64,000 nt of DNA, from NCBI RefSeq assembly GCF_003946915.1, contig NZ_RPOC01000021.1, positions 1 through 64,000 on the forward strand. Reading direction: 5' to 3'. Shown here one piece after another: positions 32,172 through 41,051 of this stretch; the stretch's first letter is position 1, and the number at the start of each line of letters is the position of its first letter. Source of the DNA: Flavobacterium ustbae (GTDB taxonomy: Bacteria > Bacteroidota > Bacteroidia > Flavobacteriales > Flavobacteriaceae). The notes under the pieces were generated by a model. It was not told where the DNA came from, ran no database searches, and worked only from the letters and a program-made list of their open reading frames with translations. Made by a program: the position numbers and the translations under genes.

Positions 32172-32209
32172 ATTTTTGTTTAAGTTTTTCTTATATTTGT
32201 TAAACAAAT
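32172..32209 (+). promoter_or_regulatory. crtI promoter and putative light-regulator operator
   Basis: TATATTTG (32192-32199) is a -7 box. A perfect 15-bp palindrome ATTTGTT-A-AACAAAT (32195-32209) overlaps it and the crtI ATG (32208). A further TTTGTTTAA half-site lies at 32175-32183. This spacing of half-sites suits an oligomeric MerR/CarH repressor; binding is inferred. Confidence 0.55.
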
Positions 32210-33674
32210 GAGAAAAACAATTCAAATAATCGGTTCTGGCTTCTCTTCTTTGGCTGCCGCGTGTTACCTTGCCCAACAAGGAAACATAGTTACTATTTAT
32301 GAAAAAAACAGCACAATTGGCGGACGTGCAAGACAATTTAAAGAAGACGGTTTTACTTTTGACATGGGACCAAGCTGGTATTGGATGCCCGATGTTTTTG
32401 AACGTTTTTTCGAAGACTTCAATAAAAAACCTTCAGATTATTACGAGCTCATAAAACTAAATCCAGCTTATCGGGTTTATTTTGGAATCAATGATTTTAT
32501 AAGCATTTTTGACAACCTCGAAGAAATAAAATACACTTTTGAAGCCATAGAAAAAGGAAGCGGTTCAAAACTGCAAAACTTTATCGATCAGGCTAAAAGC
32601 AATTACGACATTGCTATCAAAGATCTAGTGTATCGACCTGGAGTTTCTCCGCTTGAATTAATTACTAAAGAAACTGCATTAAAACTCAATCAGTTTTTTA
32701 AGAATGTAAGTTCTGATATTCGAAAAAATTTTAAAAACGAAAGATTAATTCAGATTCTTGAATTTCCGGTTTTATTTCTCGGAGCCAAACCAGCTAAAAC
32801 GCCTTCTTTTTATAATTTTATGAATTATGCCGATTTCGGCCTAGGAACTTGGCATCCTAAAACGGGAATGTTTGATGTGATTCGAGCAATAGAAAAAATG
32901 GCATTGGAACTTGGCGTTACCATCAAAACCAATTCGCCAATTGAAAAAATAATCGTTGAAAACGAAACGGCAACCGGAATTGTAATAAATGGCGAAAGCA
33001 TAAAAGCAGATATTGTATTAAGCGGTGCCGATTATCAGCATTCTGAAAGTTTATTGGAAAACAAACACCGAATGTACTCTGATGAATATTGGGACAGCAG
33101 AGTTTTTGCACCTTCTTCTCTCCTATTTTTTATTGGTTTCAATAAAAAAATAGAAAATATTTCGCATCATGCCTTATTTTTTGATGTCGATTTCAATCAG
33201 CATGCTGCAGATATTTATGATAATCCAAAATGGCCTGAAGCACCGTTGTTTTATGCCAACTTTCCATCCAAAACAGATGTAACCGCCGCGCCTGACGGAA
33301 TGGAATCTGGTTTTTTCTTAATTCCGCTTGCACCCGGAATTGAAGACAGCGAAACTTTACGAGAAGAATATTTTGAAAAGATAATTGCTCGTTTTGAAGA
33401 ACTTACACAACAAAAAATAAAAAATAACATTATCTTTAAGAGATCATTCTGTAAAAATGACTTTGTAACCGACTACAATGCCTACAAAGGAAATGCTTAC
33501 GGAATGGCCAATACGTTATTGCAAACGGCTTTTTTAAGACCAAAATTAAAAAGCAAAAAAGTCAAGAATCTATATTTTACAGGGCAGTTAACTGTTCCTG
33601 GACCAGGTGTTCCGCCTGCTTTAATTTCAGGAAAACTAGCAGCTGAATTAATTCAAAAATCTTTTAGATCTTAA
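32208..33674 (+). CDS. crtI: Phytoene desaturase
   Basis: A 488-aa FAD enzyme that introduces double bases' worth of unsaturation into phytoene, giving lycopene. The N-terminal dinucleotide motif is IIGSGFSSLAAACYLAQQG followed by EKNSTIGGRARQF, and the C-terminal FAD signature is NLYFTGQLTVPGPGVPPALISGK. Length and motifs match bacterial CrtI. It is followed 4 bases later by crtB. The start overlaps a palindrome that may be a repressor site. Confidence 0.96.
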   Translation: MRKTIQIIGSGFSSLAAACYLAQQGNIVTIYEKNSTIGGRARQFKEDGFTFDMGPSWYWMPDVFERFFEDFNKKPSDYYELIKLNPAYRVYFGINDFISIFDNLEEIKYTFEAIEKGSGSKLQNFIDQAKSNYDIAIKDLVYRPGVSPLELITKETALKLNQFFKNVSSDIRKNFKNERLIQILEFPVLFLGAKPAKTPSFYNFMNYADFGLGTWHPKTGMFDVIRAIEKMALELGVTIKTNSPIEKIIVENETATGIVINGESIKADIVLSGADYQHSESLLENKHRMYSDEYWDSRVFAPSSLLFFIGFNKKIENISHHALFFDVDFNQHAADIYDNPKWPEAPLFYANFPSKTDVTAAPDGMESGFFLIPLAPGIEDSETLREEYFEKIIARFEELTQQKIKNNIIFKRSFCKNDFVTDYNAYKGNAYGMANTLLQTAFLRPKLKSKKVKNLYFTGQLTVPGPGVPPALISGKLAAELIQKSFRS

Positions 33675-33678
33675 AAAA

Positions 33679-34518
33679 ATGAAATCACTATTCGACGCCG
33701 TTTCTTTCAAATGTAGCAAACTGGTAACCAAAAATTACAGTACCTCATTTTCGCTTGCTGTCAAAATGCTTTCACCAAGCATACGCGATGCTATCTACAG
33801 CATTTACGGATTTGTTCGTTTTGCTGACGAAATCGTAGATTCTTTTCATGATTACGAAAAAGAATATCTTATTGAAGATTTCGAAAAAGAATATTACAAA
33901 GCAATGGAACTAGGCATTAGCTTAAATCCTATTTTAAATTCTTTTCAGCACACTGTAAAAGAATATAATATTACAGACGATCTCGTTCAGGCCTTTTTAA
34001 AAAGCATGAAAATGGATCTCATAAAATCCAATTATCAGACTCAAACCGAATACATTGACTACATCTACGGTTCTGCCGATGTTGTGGGATTAATGTGCCT
34101 TAAAGTTTTTGTTTCTGGAAAAGAACATAAATACGAACAGCTTAAAAATGAAGCCATGCGTTTAGGTTCGGCGTTTCAGAAAGTAAATTTCCTGAGAGAT
34201 TTAAAAGACGATAATACTATTTTAAACCGAACTTATTTTCCGGGAATCAATCTCAATAATTTCAATGAAGATTCGAAAAATCAGATTATACAAGAAATTG
34301 AAGAAGATTTTAGAATTGCATATCAAGGAATTGTAAAACTTCCAATAGAAGCAAAATTTGGAGTTTATACCGCTTATGTTTATTACAGAAAACTGCTTAC
34401 AAAATTGAAAAATACTCCTTATTACGAAATTGGAAATTCTAGAATCAGAGTTTCTAATTACACCAAAGCGGGTCTTTTGGCGCAGAGTTTTGTGACTTAT
34501 AAATTAAAGTTGGTTTAA
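33679..34518 (+). CDS. crtB: Phytoene synthase
   Basis: A 279-aa enzyme that condenses two geranylgeranyl diphosphates to phytoene, the first committed carotenoid step. The two Asp-rich metal motifs are FADEIVDSFHD (near 50) and NFLRDLKDDN (near 172), with YIYGSADVVGLMCLKVF between. Transcriptionally coupled to crtI. The phytoene made here is the substrate of CrtI. Confidence 0.96.
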   Translation: MKSLFDAVSFKCSKLVTKNYSTSFSLAVKMLSPSIRDAIYSIYGFVRFADEIVDSFHDYEKEYLIEDFEKEYYKAMELGISLNPILNSFQHTVKEYNITDDLVQAFLKSMKMDLIKSNYQTQTEYIDYIYGSADVVGLMCLKVFVSGKEHKYEQLKNEAMRLGSAFQKVNFLRDLKDDNTILNRTYFPGINLNNFNEDSKNQIIQEIEEDFRIAYQGIVKLPIEAKFGVYTAYVYYRKLLTKLKNTPYYEIGNSRIRVSNYTKAGLLAQSFVTYKLKLV

Positions 34519-34570
34519 AAATAGGTTCAAAGCTGCAAAGGCTCAAAGGCACAAAGATCACTCAACGTAT

Positions 34571-34638
34571 TGTTTGTCACCCTGAGCGAAGGGCTCACGA
34601 TAAGCTCTGCATTCCTCCTTGGTCGGAATGACAAAAAC
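34571..34638. repeat. REP-like inverted repeat, GTCACCCTGAGCGAAGG type
   Basis: TGTTTGTCACCCTGAGCGAA at the left and TCGGAATGACAAAAA at the right pair imperfectly. It resembles the perfect 31-bp IR at 58043-58148 and a partial copy near 37275. It lies between crtB and crtZ. Confidence 0.65.
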
Positions 34639-34669
34639 TGAATAAAATAATAACATCAACAATAAAAAA

Positions 34670-35110
34670 ATGATTTCCTTTTTAATCTTTTTAGGCGTTT
34701 TTCTGTTCATGGAATGTGTTACGTGGTTAACGCACAAATACGTCATGCACGGATTTATGTGGTATTTTCACGCCGATCATCATCAGCCCAAGTACGAACA
34801 TACTTTTGAAAGAAACGACATTTTCTTCGTCATTTTTGCTATTCCGAGTATCCTCTTATTTTATTTCGGCGTTCAAGGCGGATTCAATTATCTGTTTTTC
34901 ATTGCCTGCGGAGTTACACTTTATGGCATTTGCTACTTCTTAATTCACGATGTTTTGATTCATCAGCGCTTCAAATGGTTTAAAAATACCAAAAACAAAT
35001 ACCTCATCGGACTTAGAAAAGCACATAAAATACACCACAAACATCTTCAAAAAGAAAAAGGAGAATGTTTCGGAATGTTGTTTGTTCCCTTTAAGTATTA
35101 TAAGATGTAG
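34670..35110 (+). CDS. crtZ: Beta-carotene hydroxylase
   Basis: A 146-aa membrane di-iron hydroxylase of the fatty-acid-hydroxylase type. His clusters: TWLTHKYVMHG, HADHHQPKYEH, LIHDVLIHQRF and RKAHKIHHKHL, the full set of CrtZ. It adds hydroxyls to beta-carotene rings, giving zeaxanthin. No lycopene cyclase gene is in the window, so cyclisation must be encoded elsewhere. Confidence 0.94.
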   Translation: MISFLIFLGVFLFMECVTWLTHKYVMHGFMWYFHADHHQPKYEHTFERNDIFFVIFAIPSILLFYFGVQGGFNYLFFIACGVTLYGICYFLIHDVLIHQRFKWFKNTKNKYLIGLRKAHKIHHKHLQKEKGECFGMLFVPFKYYKM

Positions 35111-35121
35111 CTTTAAACGAG

Positions 35122-35156
35122 TAGACCTGACAGGTTTTAAAAAACTGTCAGGTCTA
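35122..35156. repeat. 12-bp perfect hairpin TAGACCTGACAG / CTGTCAGGTCTA
   Basis: Perfect arms around an 11-base A/T loop between crtZ and the SRPBCC gene. It belongs to the same loose family as 52015-52041 and the 1011-1290 units (C-rich arms around GGTTTTAAAA). Confidence 0.75.
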
Positions 35157-35181
35157 ACTGCTGATAATAATTAAATTAAAC

Positions 35182-35652
35182 ATGAAATTATACAAAATAG
35201 TAACCGTACAGCATATAAATGCCAGTGTAGAAGATTGTTGGGATTTTTTCTCCAGTCCAAAAAACCTGCAAACCATCACATTAGATAATATGAATTTCCA
35301 GATTCAAGATTATGATGGCAAACGTATGTATCACGGTCAAATTATTACCTACACCTTAAAACCGCTTTTCGGAATTAAAATGTCTTGGGTAACCGAAATT
35401 ACAGCTTGTCAAGAAAATGAATATTTTGTCGACATTCAGCAATTTGGACCTTATAAACTATGGCATCACAAGCACTTTTTTGAACCCGTTCCAGATGGCG
35501 GAACAAAAATGACAGATATTGTACATTACGCCCTTCCCTTCGGAATATTAGGCAGAATCATGAATAAACTGGTCGTAAAAAATAAACTCAAAAGTATATT
35601 CGAATACAGACATAATAAAATCGAAGAATTATTTAATTCTAAAAAAAAATAG
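35182..35652 (+). CDS. SRPBCC-family ligand-binding protein
   Basis: A 156-aa START/polyketide-cyclase-like fold with a large hydrophobic pocket (VEDCWDFFSSPKNLQTITLDN at the start, FEPVPDGGTKMTDIVHYALPFG toward the end). Proteins of this kind are regularly found in flavobacterial carotenoid and photolyase clusters, so it may bind a pigment or isoprenoid, but no catalytic residues can be named. Cytoplasmic; no signal peptide. Confidence 0.8.
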   Translation: MKLYKIVTVQHINASVEDCWDFFSSPKNLQTITLDNMNFQIQDYDGKRMYHGQIITYTLKPLFGIKMSWVTEITACQENEYFVDIQQFGPYKLWHHKHFFEPVPDGGTKMTDIVHYALPFGILGRIMNKLVVKNKLKSIFEYRHNKIEELFNSKKK

Positions 35653-35919
35653 CCACGAATTCACGAATTTTTTTTTGATATACTGTGTGTGTTTTGAAAC
35701 GAATTGCACTAATTCTTTACTTTTTAGATTAGAAAAATTCGTGAATTGCTTCGCCTGTTCGCTATCGTTCGGGGCGTGGCAAAAAAAAATCTTTCTAATC
35801 CTTTTAATCTGTGGCAAAACACACACAGCATATCAAAAAAAATTCGAGCAATTCGCGGCAAAAAATACACAAAGCATATCAAAAAAATTCGTGAATTCGT
35901 GGCTAATACACACACAGCA
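35652..35919. repeat. Nested inverted and tandem repeats before the photolyase gene
   Basis: A perfect 23-bp inverted repeat has arms 35652-35674 and 35881-35903 (outer ends GCCACGAATTCACGAA and its complement). Between them a unit (G/C)TGGCAAAACACACACAGCA with ATATCAAAAAAATTCG is repeated nearly in tandem around 35812 and 35864, and in inverted form near 35671-35697. The array ends immediately at the photolyase ATG. Confidence 0.8.
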
Positions 35920-37215
35920 ATGACAAAACAAAAAGTTACCCTTTTCTGGTTTAGACGTGATTTACGTTTAGAAGACAACACAGGATTATTTCACGCTTTA
36001 CAATCTGATTTTCCTGTTATTCCCTTATTTATTTTCGACGAAGACATTTTAGAACATCTTCAAAAAAATGACGCCAGAGTAACTTTCATTTACAATTCGC
36101 TTCAAAAAATAAACTCAGAACTGCAAAAAATAAGCTCTTCGATCTTAATTAAAAAAGGAAAAACAAAAGAGGTTTGGAAATCTCTTATTGACGAATTTGA
36201 GATTCAGAACGTTTTTTTCAATAAAGATTACGAACCCTTTGCCATCAAACGCGATACAGCAATTACAACTTTATTAAAAGAAAATAACATCGAATCATTT
36301 TCTTTCAAAGATCATGTAATCTTCGAAGAAAAAGAAATTACAAAAGCAGACGGACTTCCATATACCGTTTACACGCCTTATAAAAATAAATGGCTAGAAA
36401 AATACCAACTTTCTGGTTCTGCTCCTGAATATGATTCGATTTCGGTTCAAAACAATTTCGCAAAAAGCAACTTCAAATTCCCCGATTTATCGGAAATTGG
36501 TTTTGAAAAAAGCACTATAGAAGTTCTGCAACATAATTTGTCACAAATTGCTCATTATAAAGAAACAAGAGATTTTCCAGCTTTAGACAGCACTTCCTAT
36601 CTTTCACCGCATTTGCGTTTTGGAACGGTAAGCATTCGAAAATTGGTAAATTGGGCCAACCGAAAAAATCAGACTTTTTTAAGCGAGTTAATTTGGAGAG
36701 AATTCTTTATTCAGATTCTGTTTAGTTTCCCAAATTGCGTGAATCATAATTTTAAATCCAATTACGACGGAATTCAATGGCGCAATAACGAAGAAGATTT
36801 TAAACGCTGGTGCGAAGGAAAAACAGGCTACCCAATGGTCGATGCCGGAATGCGTCAGCTAAATGAAACTGGATATATGCACAATCGCGTTCGTATGGTT
36901 GTGGCGAGTTTTTTGTGCAAACATTTACTCATAAACTGGCAATGGGGCGAAGCGTATTTTGCCGAAAAATTATTAGACTTCGAATTGGCCTCCAACGTTG
37001 GAAACTGGCAATGGGCGGCAGGAACAGGTTGTGATGCAGCACCGTATTTCAGAGTTTTCAATCCAGAAATACAACAAAAGAAATTTGACGAAAAAGGAGA
37101 ATACATTCGCAAATGGATTCCAGAATTTGATTTTGGCTATAACGAACCAATGGTAGATCATGCTTTTGCCAGAGATCGAGCGATTGCAACTTATAAGGCT
37201 GGAATCATTAAATAA
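35920..37215 (+). CDS. phrB: Deoxyribodipyrimidine photolyase (cryptochrome/photolyase family)
   Basis: A 431-aa flavoprotein that uses light to reverse UV pyrimidine dimers. N-terminal photolyase domain starts TLFWFRRDLRLEDNTGL. FAD domain: SPHLRFGTVSIRKL, WREFFIQILFSFP, GYPMVDAGMRQLNETGYMHN, LASNVGNWQWAAGTGCDAAPYFRVFNP. The Trp electron chain region is present. The longer frame from 35746 only reads through repeat DNA, so the ATG at 35920 is chosen. Its place beside the carotenoid genes and B12 photoreceptor suggests shared light induction. Confidence 0.95.
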   Translation: MTKQKVTLFWFRRDLRLEDNTGLFHALQSDFPVIPLFIFDEDILEHLQKNDARVTFIYNSLQKINSELQKISSSILIKKGKTKEVWKSLIDEFEIQNVFFNKDYEPFAIKRDTAITTLLKENNIESFSFKDHVIFEEKEITKADGLPYTVYTPYKNKWLEKYQLSGSAPEYDSISVQNNFAKSNFKFPDLSEIGFEKSTIEVLQHNLSQIAHYKETRDFPALDSTSYLSPHLRFGTVSIRKLVNWANRKNQTFLSELIWREFFIQILFSFPNCVNHNFKSNYDGIQWRNNEEDFKRWCEGKTGYPMVDAGMRQLNETGYMHNRVRMVVASFLCKHLLINWQWGEAYFAEKLLDFELASNVGNWQWAAGTGCDAAPYFRVFNPEIQQKKFDEKGEYIRKWIPEFDFGYNEPMVDHAFARDRAIATYKAGIIK

Positions 37216-37226
37216 AGTTCCTTATT

Positions 37227-37347
37227 GTTTCAGGTTTAAAGTTTCAAGTTAATTAAGATTGAGTATAATCTTGTCACCATGAGTGAAGTCGAAGAATTCA
37301 CAAAGTGAGAACACGACAGATTTAACTTGAAACATGAAACCTGAAAC
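37227..37347. repeat. Inverted repeat, GTTTCAGGTTTAAAGTTTCAAG family
   Basis: Left arm 37227-37250 and right arm 37324-37347 pair with few mismatches. Related to 21504-21559. Between them lies a TTGTCACCATGAGTGAAGTC string like the REP family. It separates the convergent photolyase and ABC1 genes. Confidence 0.65.
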
Positions 37348-37362
37348 AAAAAAAACTAACTA

Positions 37363-38667
37363 TTAATATTTCAAATAATTATCAACCACAATTTTGGCTT
37401 TCAAATCAAACATTAAATTATACAAGCCAAAGAAAGTACGATTCATATAAATAAAGTGCTTAGAACCGCGATTTCCGTTCATTTTTTTGAGGTTTGTATC
37501 TTCAGAGAAACGTTTTCCTAGTTCTGCAATCGCATTAAAGAATTTTTCATCGGCAAAATCGAAAGTTTCGTTTTGGAAAGGTTTTGTAAAAAGTGATAGC
37601 AATTCATGAAACATTTCGGTAAAATATTCAATTTCAGACGGCGTATCATCTTTACGAAGAATTTCTAATTCGAATAATTTCTCGTTGAAAAGCGCTGGAT
37701 CTGTAATGACATTTTTATTGATTAATTCAAAATACGGCGTATAAAAATCTTCTGGAATTTGTTTCATACAGCCAAAATCCAAAGCAATCAATTGATTCTG
37801 ATCGTCGACCAAAAAGTTTCCAGGATGCGGATCTGCATGCACTTTTCTCAAAACATGAATTTGATACATATAAAAATCCCAAAGCGCCTGACCTATTTTA
37901 TCGCCCACTTCTTGATTGGTATTTTGGGCTGTAAATTCAGAAAGATGAATTCCTGTCATCCAATCCATTGTAATGATTTTCTCTGACGAAAACTCCGGAT
38001 AATAATTTGGGAATTTAATATTTTCAATTTTACTGCAAGCATCTACAACTTCCTGACTTTGTTTTAATTCTAGTAAATAATTGGTTTCTTCAATCAGTTT
38101 GTCTTCGACTTCTTTAAAGTATTTATCAGAATCTTTGCCCTGAAGATTAAACATTCTAATTGCAATTGGTTTTACCAAAGCCAAATCTGACGAAATGCTA
38201 TTGGCAACTCCCGGATACTGAATTTTAACGGCTAGTTTTTTATCGTTTTTCTTTGCCAAATGCACTTGTCCGATACTTGCCGCATTTACAGAATTTGGGT
38301 TAAACTCGTCAAAAATCTCGTAAGGCGTTTTTCCGAAATTGTTTTTAAAAGTTTTTAAAACCAAAGGCGCAGATAGCGGCGGAACAGAAAATTGTGAAAG
38401 TGAAAATTTCTCCACGTAGGCCTGCGGTAAAAAATTCTTGTCCATGCTTAACATTTGAGCCACTTTTAATGCACTTCCTTTAAGACTTTTTAATCCGTCG
38501 TAAATATCCTCAGCGTTGTTTTCGTTTAATTTGTCGCGGGTCAAATCTGGATTGACTATTTTTTCAGCATAATGCTTCACATAATTTACGCCAATTTTAG
38601 CTCCAGTCTGAACGAGTTTTCCTGCTCGTTCTATTTTTGAGGTTGGAATATAATCTATCGTTTTCAT
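37363..38667 (-). CDS. ABC1/AarF (UbiB-like) atypical kinase
   Basis: A 434-aa protein-kinase-like protein of the COQ8/UbiB group. The inhibitory N-terminal motif reads SALKVAQMLSMD (KxAQ in place of KxGQ). The alanine loop is AASIGQVHLA, the Lys is in AVKIQYPG, HADPHPGNFLVDD is the catalytic loop and ALDFGCMK the DFG-like metal site. The family supports quinone or isoprenoid lipid metabolism through ATPase activity. It overlaps the end of the TetR gene by 1 base, so the pair is one operon. Confidence 0.88.
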   Translation of the reverse strand: MKTIDYIPTSKIERAGKLVQTGAKIGVNYVKHYAEKIVNPDLTRDKLNENNAEDIYDGLKSLKGSALKVAQMLSMDKNFLPQAYVEKFSLSQFSVPPLSAPLVLKTFKNNFGKTPYEIFDEFNPNSVNAASIGQVHLAKKNDKKLAVKIQYPGVANSISSDLALVKPIAIRMFNLQGKDSDKYFKEVEDKLIEETNYLLELKQSQEVVDACSKIENIKFPNYYPEFSSEKIITMDWMTGIHLSEFTAQNTNQEVGDKIGQALWDFYMYQIHVLRKVHADPHPGNFLVDDQNQLIALDFGCMKQIPEDFYTPYFELINKNVITDPALFNEKLFELEILRKDDTPSEIEYFTEMFHELLSLFTKPFQNETFDFADEKFFNAIAELGKRFSEDTNLKKMNGNRGSKHFIYMNRTFFGLYNLMFDLKAKIVVDNYLKY

Positions 38668-39326
38668 TACCTGCTGTGTACTTTTTCTTTAAACAAAAAT
38701 TTTCCAAAATCAATCAGATGATTCATTGGTGCCACATTCATCAATTCAAATGATGCGTTAACAGATTTTTCGATAAAAATATCGGTTTTCTCAAAAGCTG
38801 CCGACTCATCCTCCATCCAGAATTTAATCGTTAGCATTAATTGCAACCAAGACGATTCTTGAATAGCCTTTTCCTGAAACTTTTGAAATTTTTCTTGTTC
38901 CAATCTATAGTCGTCTGTTAAAATTTCAGAAACATATTCCTTAAAACTATTGCGAAGCGTTGTTAACTGCACTAAATTCTTAATTGGGTTTCTATCTATT
39001 TTAAGCGATTGCAACACATAACTTCTGTTGGCAGTCAAGATTTCGAAGAAAGTAAAGTAAAAGCTCAGCATTTTGTTCTTCATGTCATATTGCTGGTATT
39101 CTTCGTTCTTGTGAAGAAGATTCACCGTGTTTTCAAAAAACAGTCGGAATATTTCTTTTTCTAAACCTTCCAATGTTCCAAAAAAAGCGTAAAATTCGGC
39201 TTCCGTAAAATCATTTTCTTTCGTAAAATGATAAACCGATTTAGGTTTTTGGCCTTTTTCTAAAACCTCTTCCATATATTTTGAAACGATATCGTCTTTG
39301 GTAATTACCTTCTTTTTAGTCGTCAT
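38667..39326 (-). CDS. TetR-family transcriptional regulator
   Basis: A 219-aa helical protein. The N-terminal helix-turn-helix (about 10-55) reads IVSKYMEEVLEKGQKPKSVYHFTKE, then TEAEFYAFFGTLEGLEKEIF, a divergent TetR_N. The C-terminus forms the ligand and dimer domain. It is first in an operon with the ABC1 kinase and may repress it. The IR at 39352-39378 between it and the divergent epimerase gene is a candidate site, but also fits two back-to-back -7 boxes. Confidence 0.78.
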   Translation of the reverse strand: MTTKKKVITKDDIVSKYMEEVLEKGQKPKSVYHFTKENDFTEAEFYAFFGTLEGLEKEIFRLFFENTVNLLHKNEEYQQYDMKNKMLSFYFTFFEILTANRSYVLQSLKIDRNPIKNLVQLTTLRNSFKEYVSEILTDDYRLEQEKFQKFQEKAIQESSWLQLMLTIKFWMEDESAAFEKTDIFIEKSVNASFELMNVAPMNHLIDFGKFLFKEKVHSR

Positions 39327-39351
39327 CTTATTAAAATTTAGAATTTGCCAT

Positions 39352-39378
39352 AAAGGTAAACATTGTTTAAGTACCTTT
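39352..39378. promoter_or_regulatory. Divergent promoter or operator, AAAGGTA / TACCTTT
   Basis: Exact 7-bp arms 39352-39358 and 39372-39378. Each outward strand reads TACCTTTA, one base off the -7 consensus TAnnTTTG, so the repeat may be two opposed -7 boxes serving the TetR and epimerase genes. Confidence 0.45.
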
Positions 39379-39424
39379 ACTATTCCTTAAACACTACACA
39401 CTGTTAAATATATTATAAACTATT

Positions 39425-40336
39425 ATGGCTCAAAATGTTCTACTAACAGGCGGCACCGGTTTTATCGGAAAATATTTGACAGATGTATTAATCGAAGCAG
39501 GCTTTTCTGTTTCGGTTTTGAGCCGTTCTGACAGAGAAAATACGCCAAGAGTTACCTATTACAAATGGGATATCAAGAAAAATTATATTGACAAAAATGC
39601 CATTCTCAATGCCGATTATATTATTCATCTGGCTGGCGAAGGAATAGTTGAAAAAAGATGGACCAGAAGACGCAAAAAAGCGATTATAGAAAGCCGCGTT
39701 CGACCTGTAGAAATGATTTATTCTATTTTAGAAATGAATAATAAAAAACTAGAAGCATTTGTTACCGCTTCTGGCATCGGAATTTATGGTGCTATTACGA
39801 GTCATAAAATCTGTACGGAGAACACACCTCCAGCGGATGATTTTTTAGGTACAACTTGTCAAAAATGGGAAGAAGCCGCAGATAAAATCGGTTCGTTGAA
39901 TGTTCGAACTGTTAAAATTAGAACAGGAATTGTTTTTGGTAAAAATGAAGGTTTCTTAAAAAAAATGATTCCGACGTTTAAATCTGGTTTTGGCGCTATC
40001 CTTGGTTCTGGCAAACAATACCTTCCTTGGATCCATATTGAAGATTTATGTCAAATTTATTTAAAAGCTATTCAAGACACAAAATTAGAAGGCGCATATA
40101 ATGCTTCAGTAACAGACAATACCACCAATGCTCGATTTTCTAACACTATGGCCAAACTCTACGATTATAGGATATGGCTGCCAAAAGTGCCACCGTTTGT
40201 GCTAAAGATTTTACTTGGTCAAATGAGCGAAGCAGTTTTAACTGGACAGCGCATATCATCTGAGAAAATTCAGAAGACAGGTTTTGAATTTCAATTTACC
40301 GATTTAGAAAAAACCTTAATTAACTGTTTAAAATAG
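39425..40336 (+). CDS. TIGR01777-family epimerase
   Basis: A 303-aa atypical short-chain dehydrogenase: NAD(P) site LLTGGTGFIGKYLTDVL, HLAGEGIVEKRWT, SGIGIYG, and the C-terminal family segment VPPFVLKILLGQMSEAVLTGQRISSEKIQ. The reaction is unknown; homologues such as YfcH and plant SulA/GC1 relatives have no settled substrate. It sits at the edge of the light-response island in flavobacteria, which suggests but does not prove a role there. Confidence 0.9.
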   Translation: MAQNVLLTGGTGFIGKYLTDVLIEAGFSVSVLSRSDRENTPRVTYYKWDIKKNYIDKNAILNADYIIHLAGEGIVEKRWTRRRKKAIIESRVRPVEMIYSILEMNNKKLEAFVTASGIGIYGAITSHKICTENTPPADDFLGTTCQKWEEAADKIGSLNVRTVKIRTGIVFGKNEGFLKKMIPTFKSGFGAILGSGKQYLPWIHIEDLCQIYLKAIQDTKLEGAYNASVTDNTTNARFSNTMAKLYDYRIWLPKVPPFVLKILLGQMSEAVLTGQRISSEKIQKTGFEFQFTDLEKTLINCLK

Positions 40337-40343
40337 CTTCCTG

Positions 40344-40463
40344 ATGGAACGCGGATGACACGGATTCGCTATTGCGAAAACGCGGATAAAAACAGATTTT
40401 TTTTATAAAATCAGTGCAAATCTGCATCTTTGCGGCAGCAAATCCCTCTCATCCGCGTTCCAT
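40344..40463. repeat. Dispersed element bounded by ATGGAACGCGGATGA inverted repeats
   Basis: Perfect 15-bp arms 40344-40358 and 40449-40463. Inside are TTCGC-TATT-GCGAA (40365-40378) and CAGATT/AATCTG pairs. The GC-rich arms contrast with the surroundings. It fills the gap between convergent genes and may act as a bidirectional terminator. Confidence 0.75.
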
Positions 40464-40484
40464 TTATGCAACCCGAAAATAAAT

Positions 40485-41051
40485 TTATTTTAAAGTCAGC
40501 ATGGCTTCGTCGCTGCGTACTATACCTGTCAATTCTGTATTAGCCGTTTTAGCAATTTTAGATGCGATAGAATTTGGAATGCGAATATTAAAATCGGATA
40601 CTGCAATTGGAAAATCTGAAATAACTTGAATTCCTTCTGGAACTCTTTTAATTAAAGCATTTACAACAATTTCTTTCGATTTGCCTCTTAAATTCAATTT
40701 TCCCTTTATCTGATATTGTTTTTCGATCTCGTTAATATCTTTCAAATCAAACTTTTCAATCTTTCCTTTAAAGATAGCTTTAGGATAACGATTGCTTTCC
40801 ATATAATTGTCATTGAAATGCTCTTGCATGAGATTCAATTTAAACCGAAAATCTTTGATTACAACAGTACAGATAAATGTACTTGTTTTAGGTTCTAGAA
40901 GTATGGCAACTTGTCTATTTACAGCACTCACTTCTTCGTACAGCGGTACAGACGCTTCAAAATTTATTGTCCCTGTACTCGTAAAAAATTTGTCTTGGGC
41001 AATAACAGAAAAGGCGGTAAAAAGTAAAAATAATAAAGTAGTTGTTTTCAT
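40485..41051 (-). CDS. YceI-family secreted protein
   Basis: A 188-aa protein with a signal peptide (start at MKTTTLLFLLF, cleaved near FSVIAQ). The YceI beta-barrel has KFFTSTGTINFEASVP, HFNDNYMESNRYPKAIFKG and KGKLNLRGKSKEIVV. YceI proteins hold isoprenoid quinones or similar lipids in a hydrophobic tunnel. The gene is monocistronic. 41073-41284 holds no feature I can name. Confidence 0.9.
   Translation of the reverse strand: MKTTTLLFLLFTAFSVIAQDKFFTSTGTINFEASVPLYEEVSAVNRQVAILLEPKTSTFICTVVIKDFRFKLNLMQEHFNDNYMESNRYPKAIFKGKIEKFDLKDINEIEKQYQIKGKLNLRGKSKEIVVNALIKRVPEGIQVISDFPIAVSDFNIRIPNSIASKIAKTANTELTGIVRSDEAMLTLK

Noticed and set aside
35746..35919. N-terminal extension of the photolyase
   Set aside because: The extra 58 codons translate repeat DNA; the conserved domain starts at MTKQKVTLFWF.
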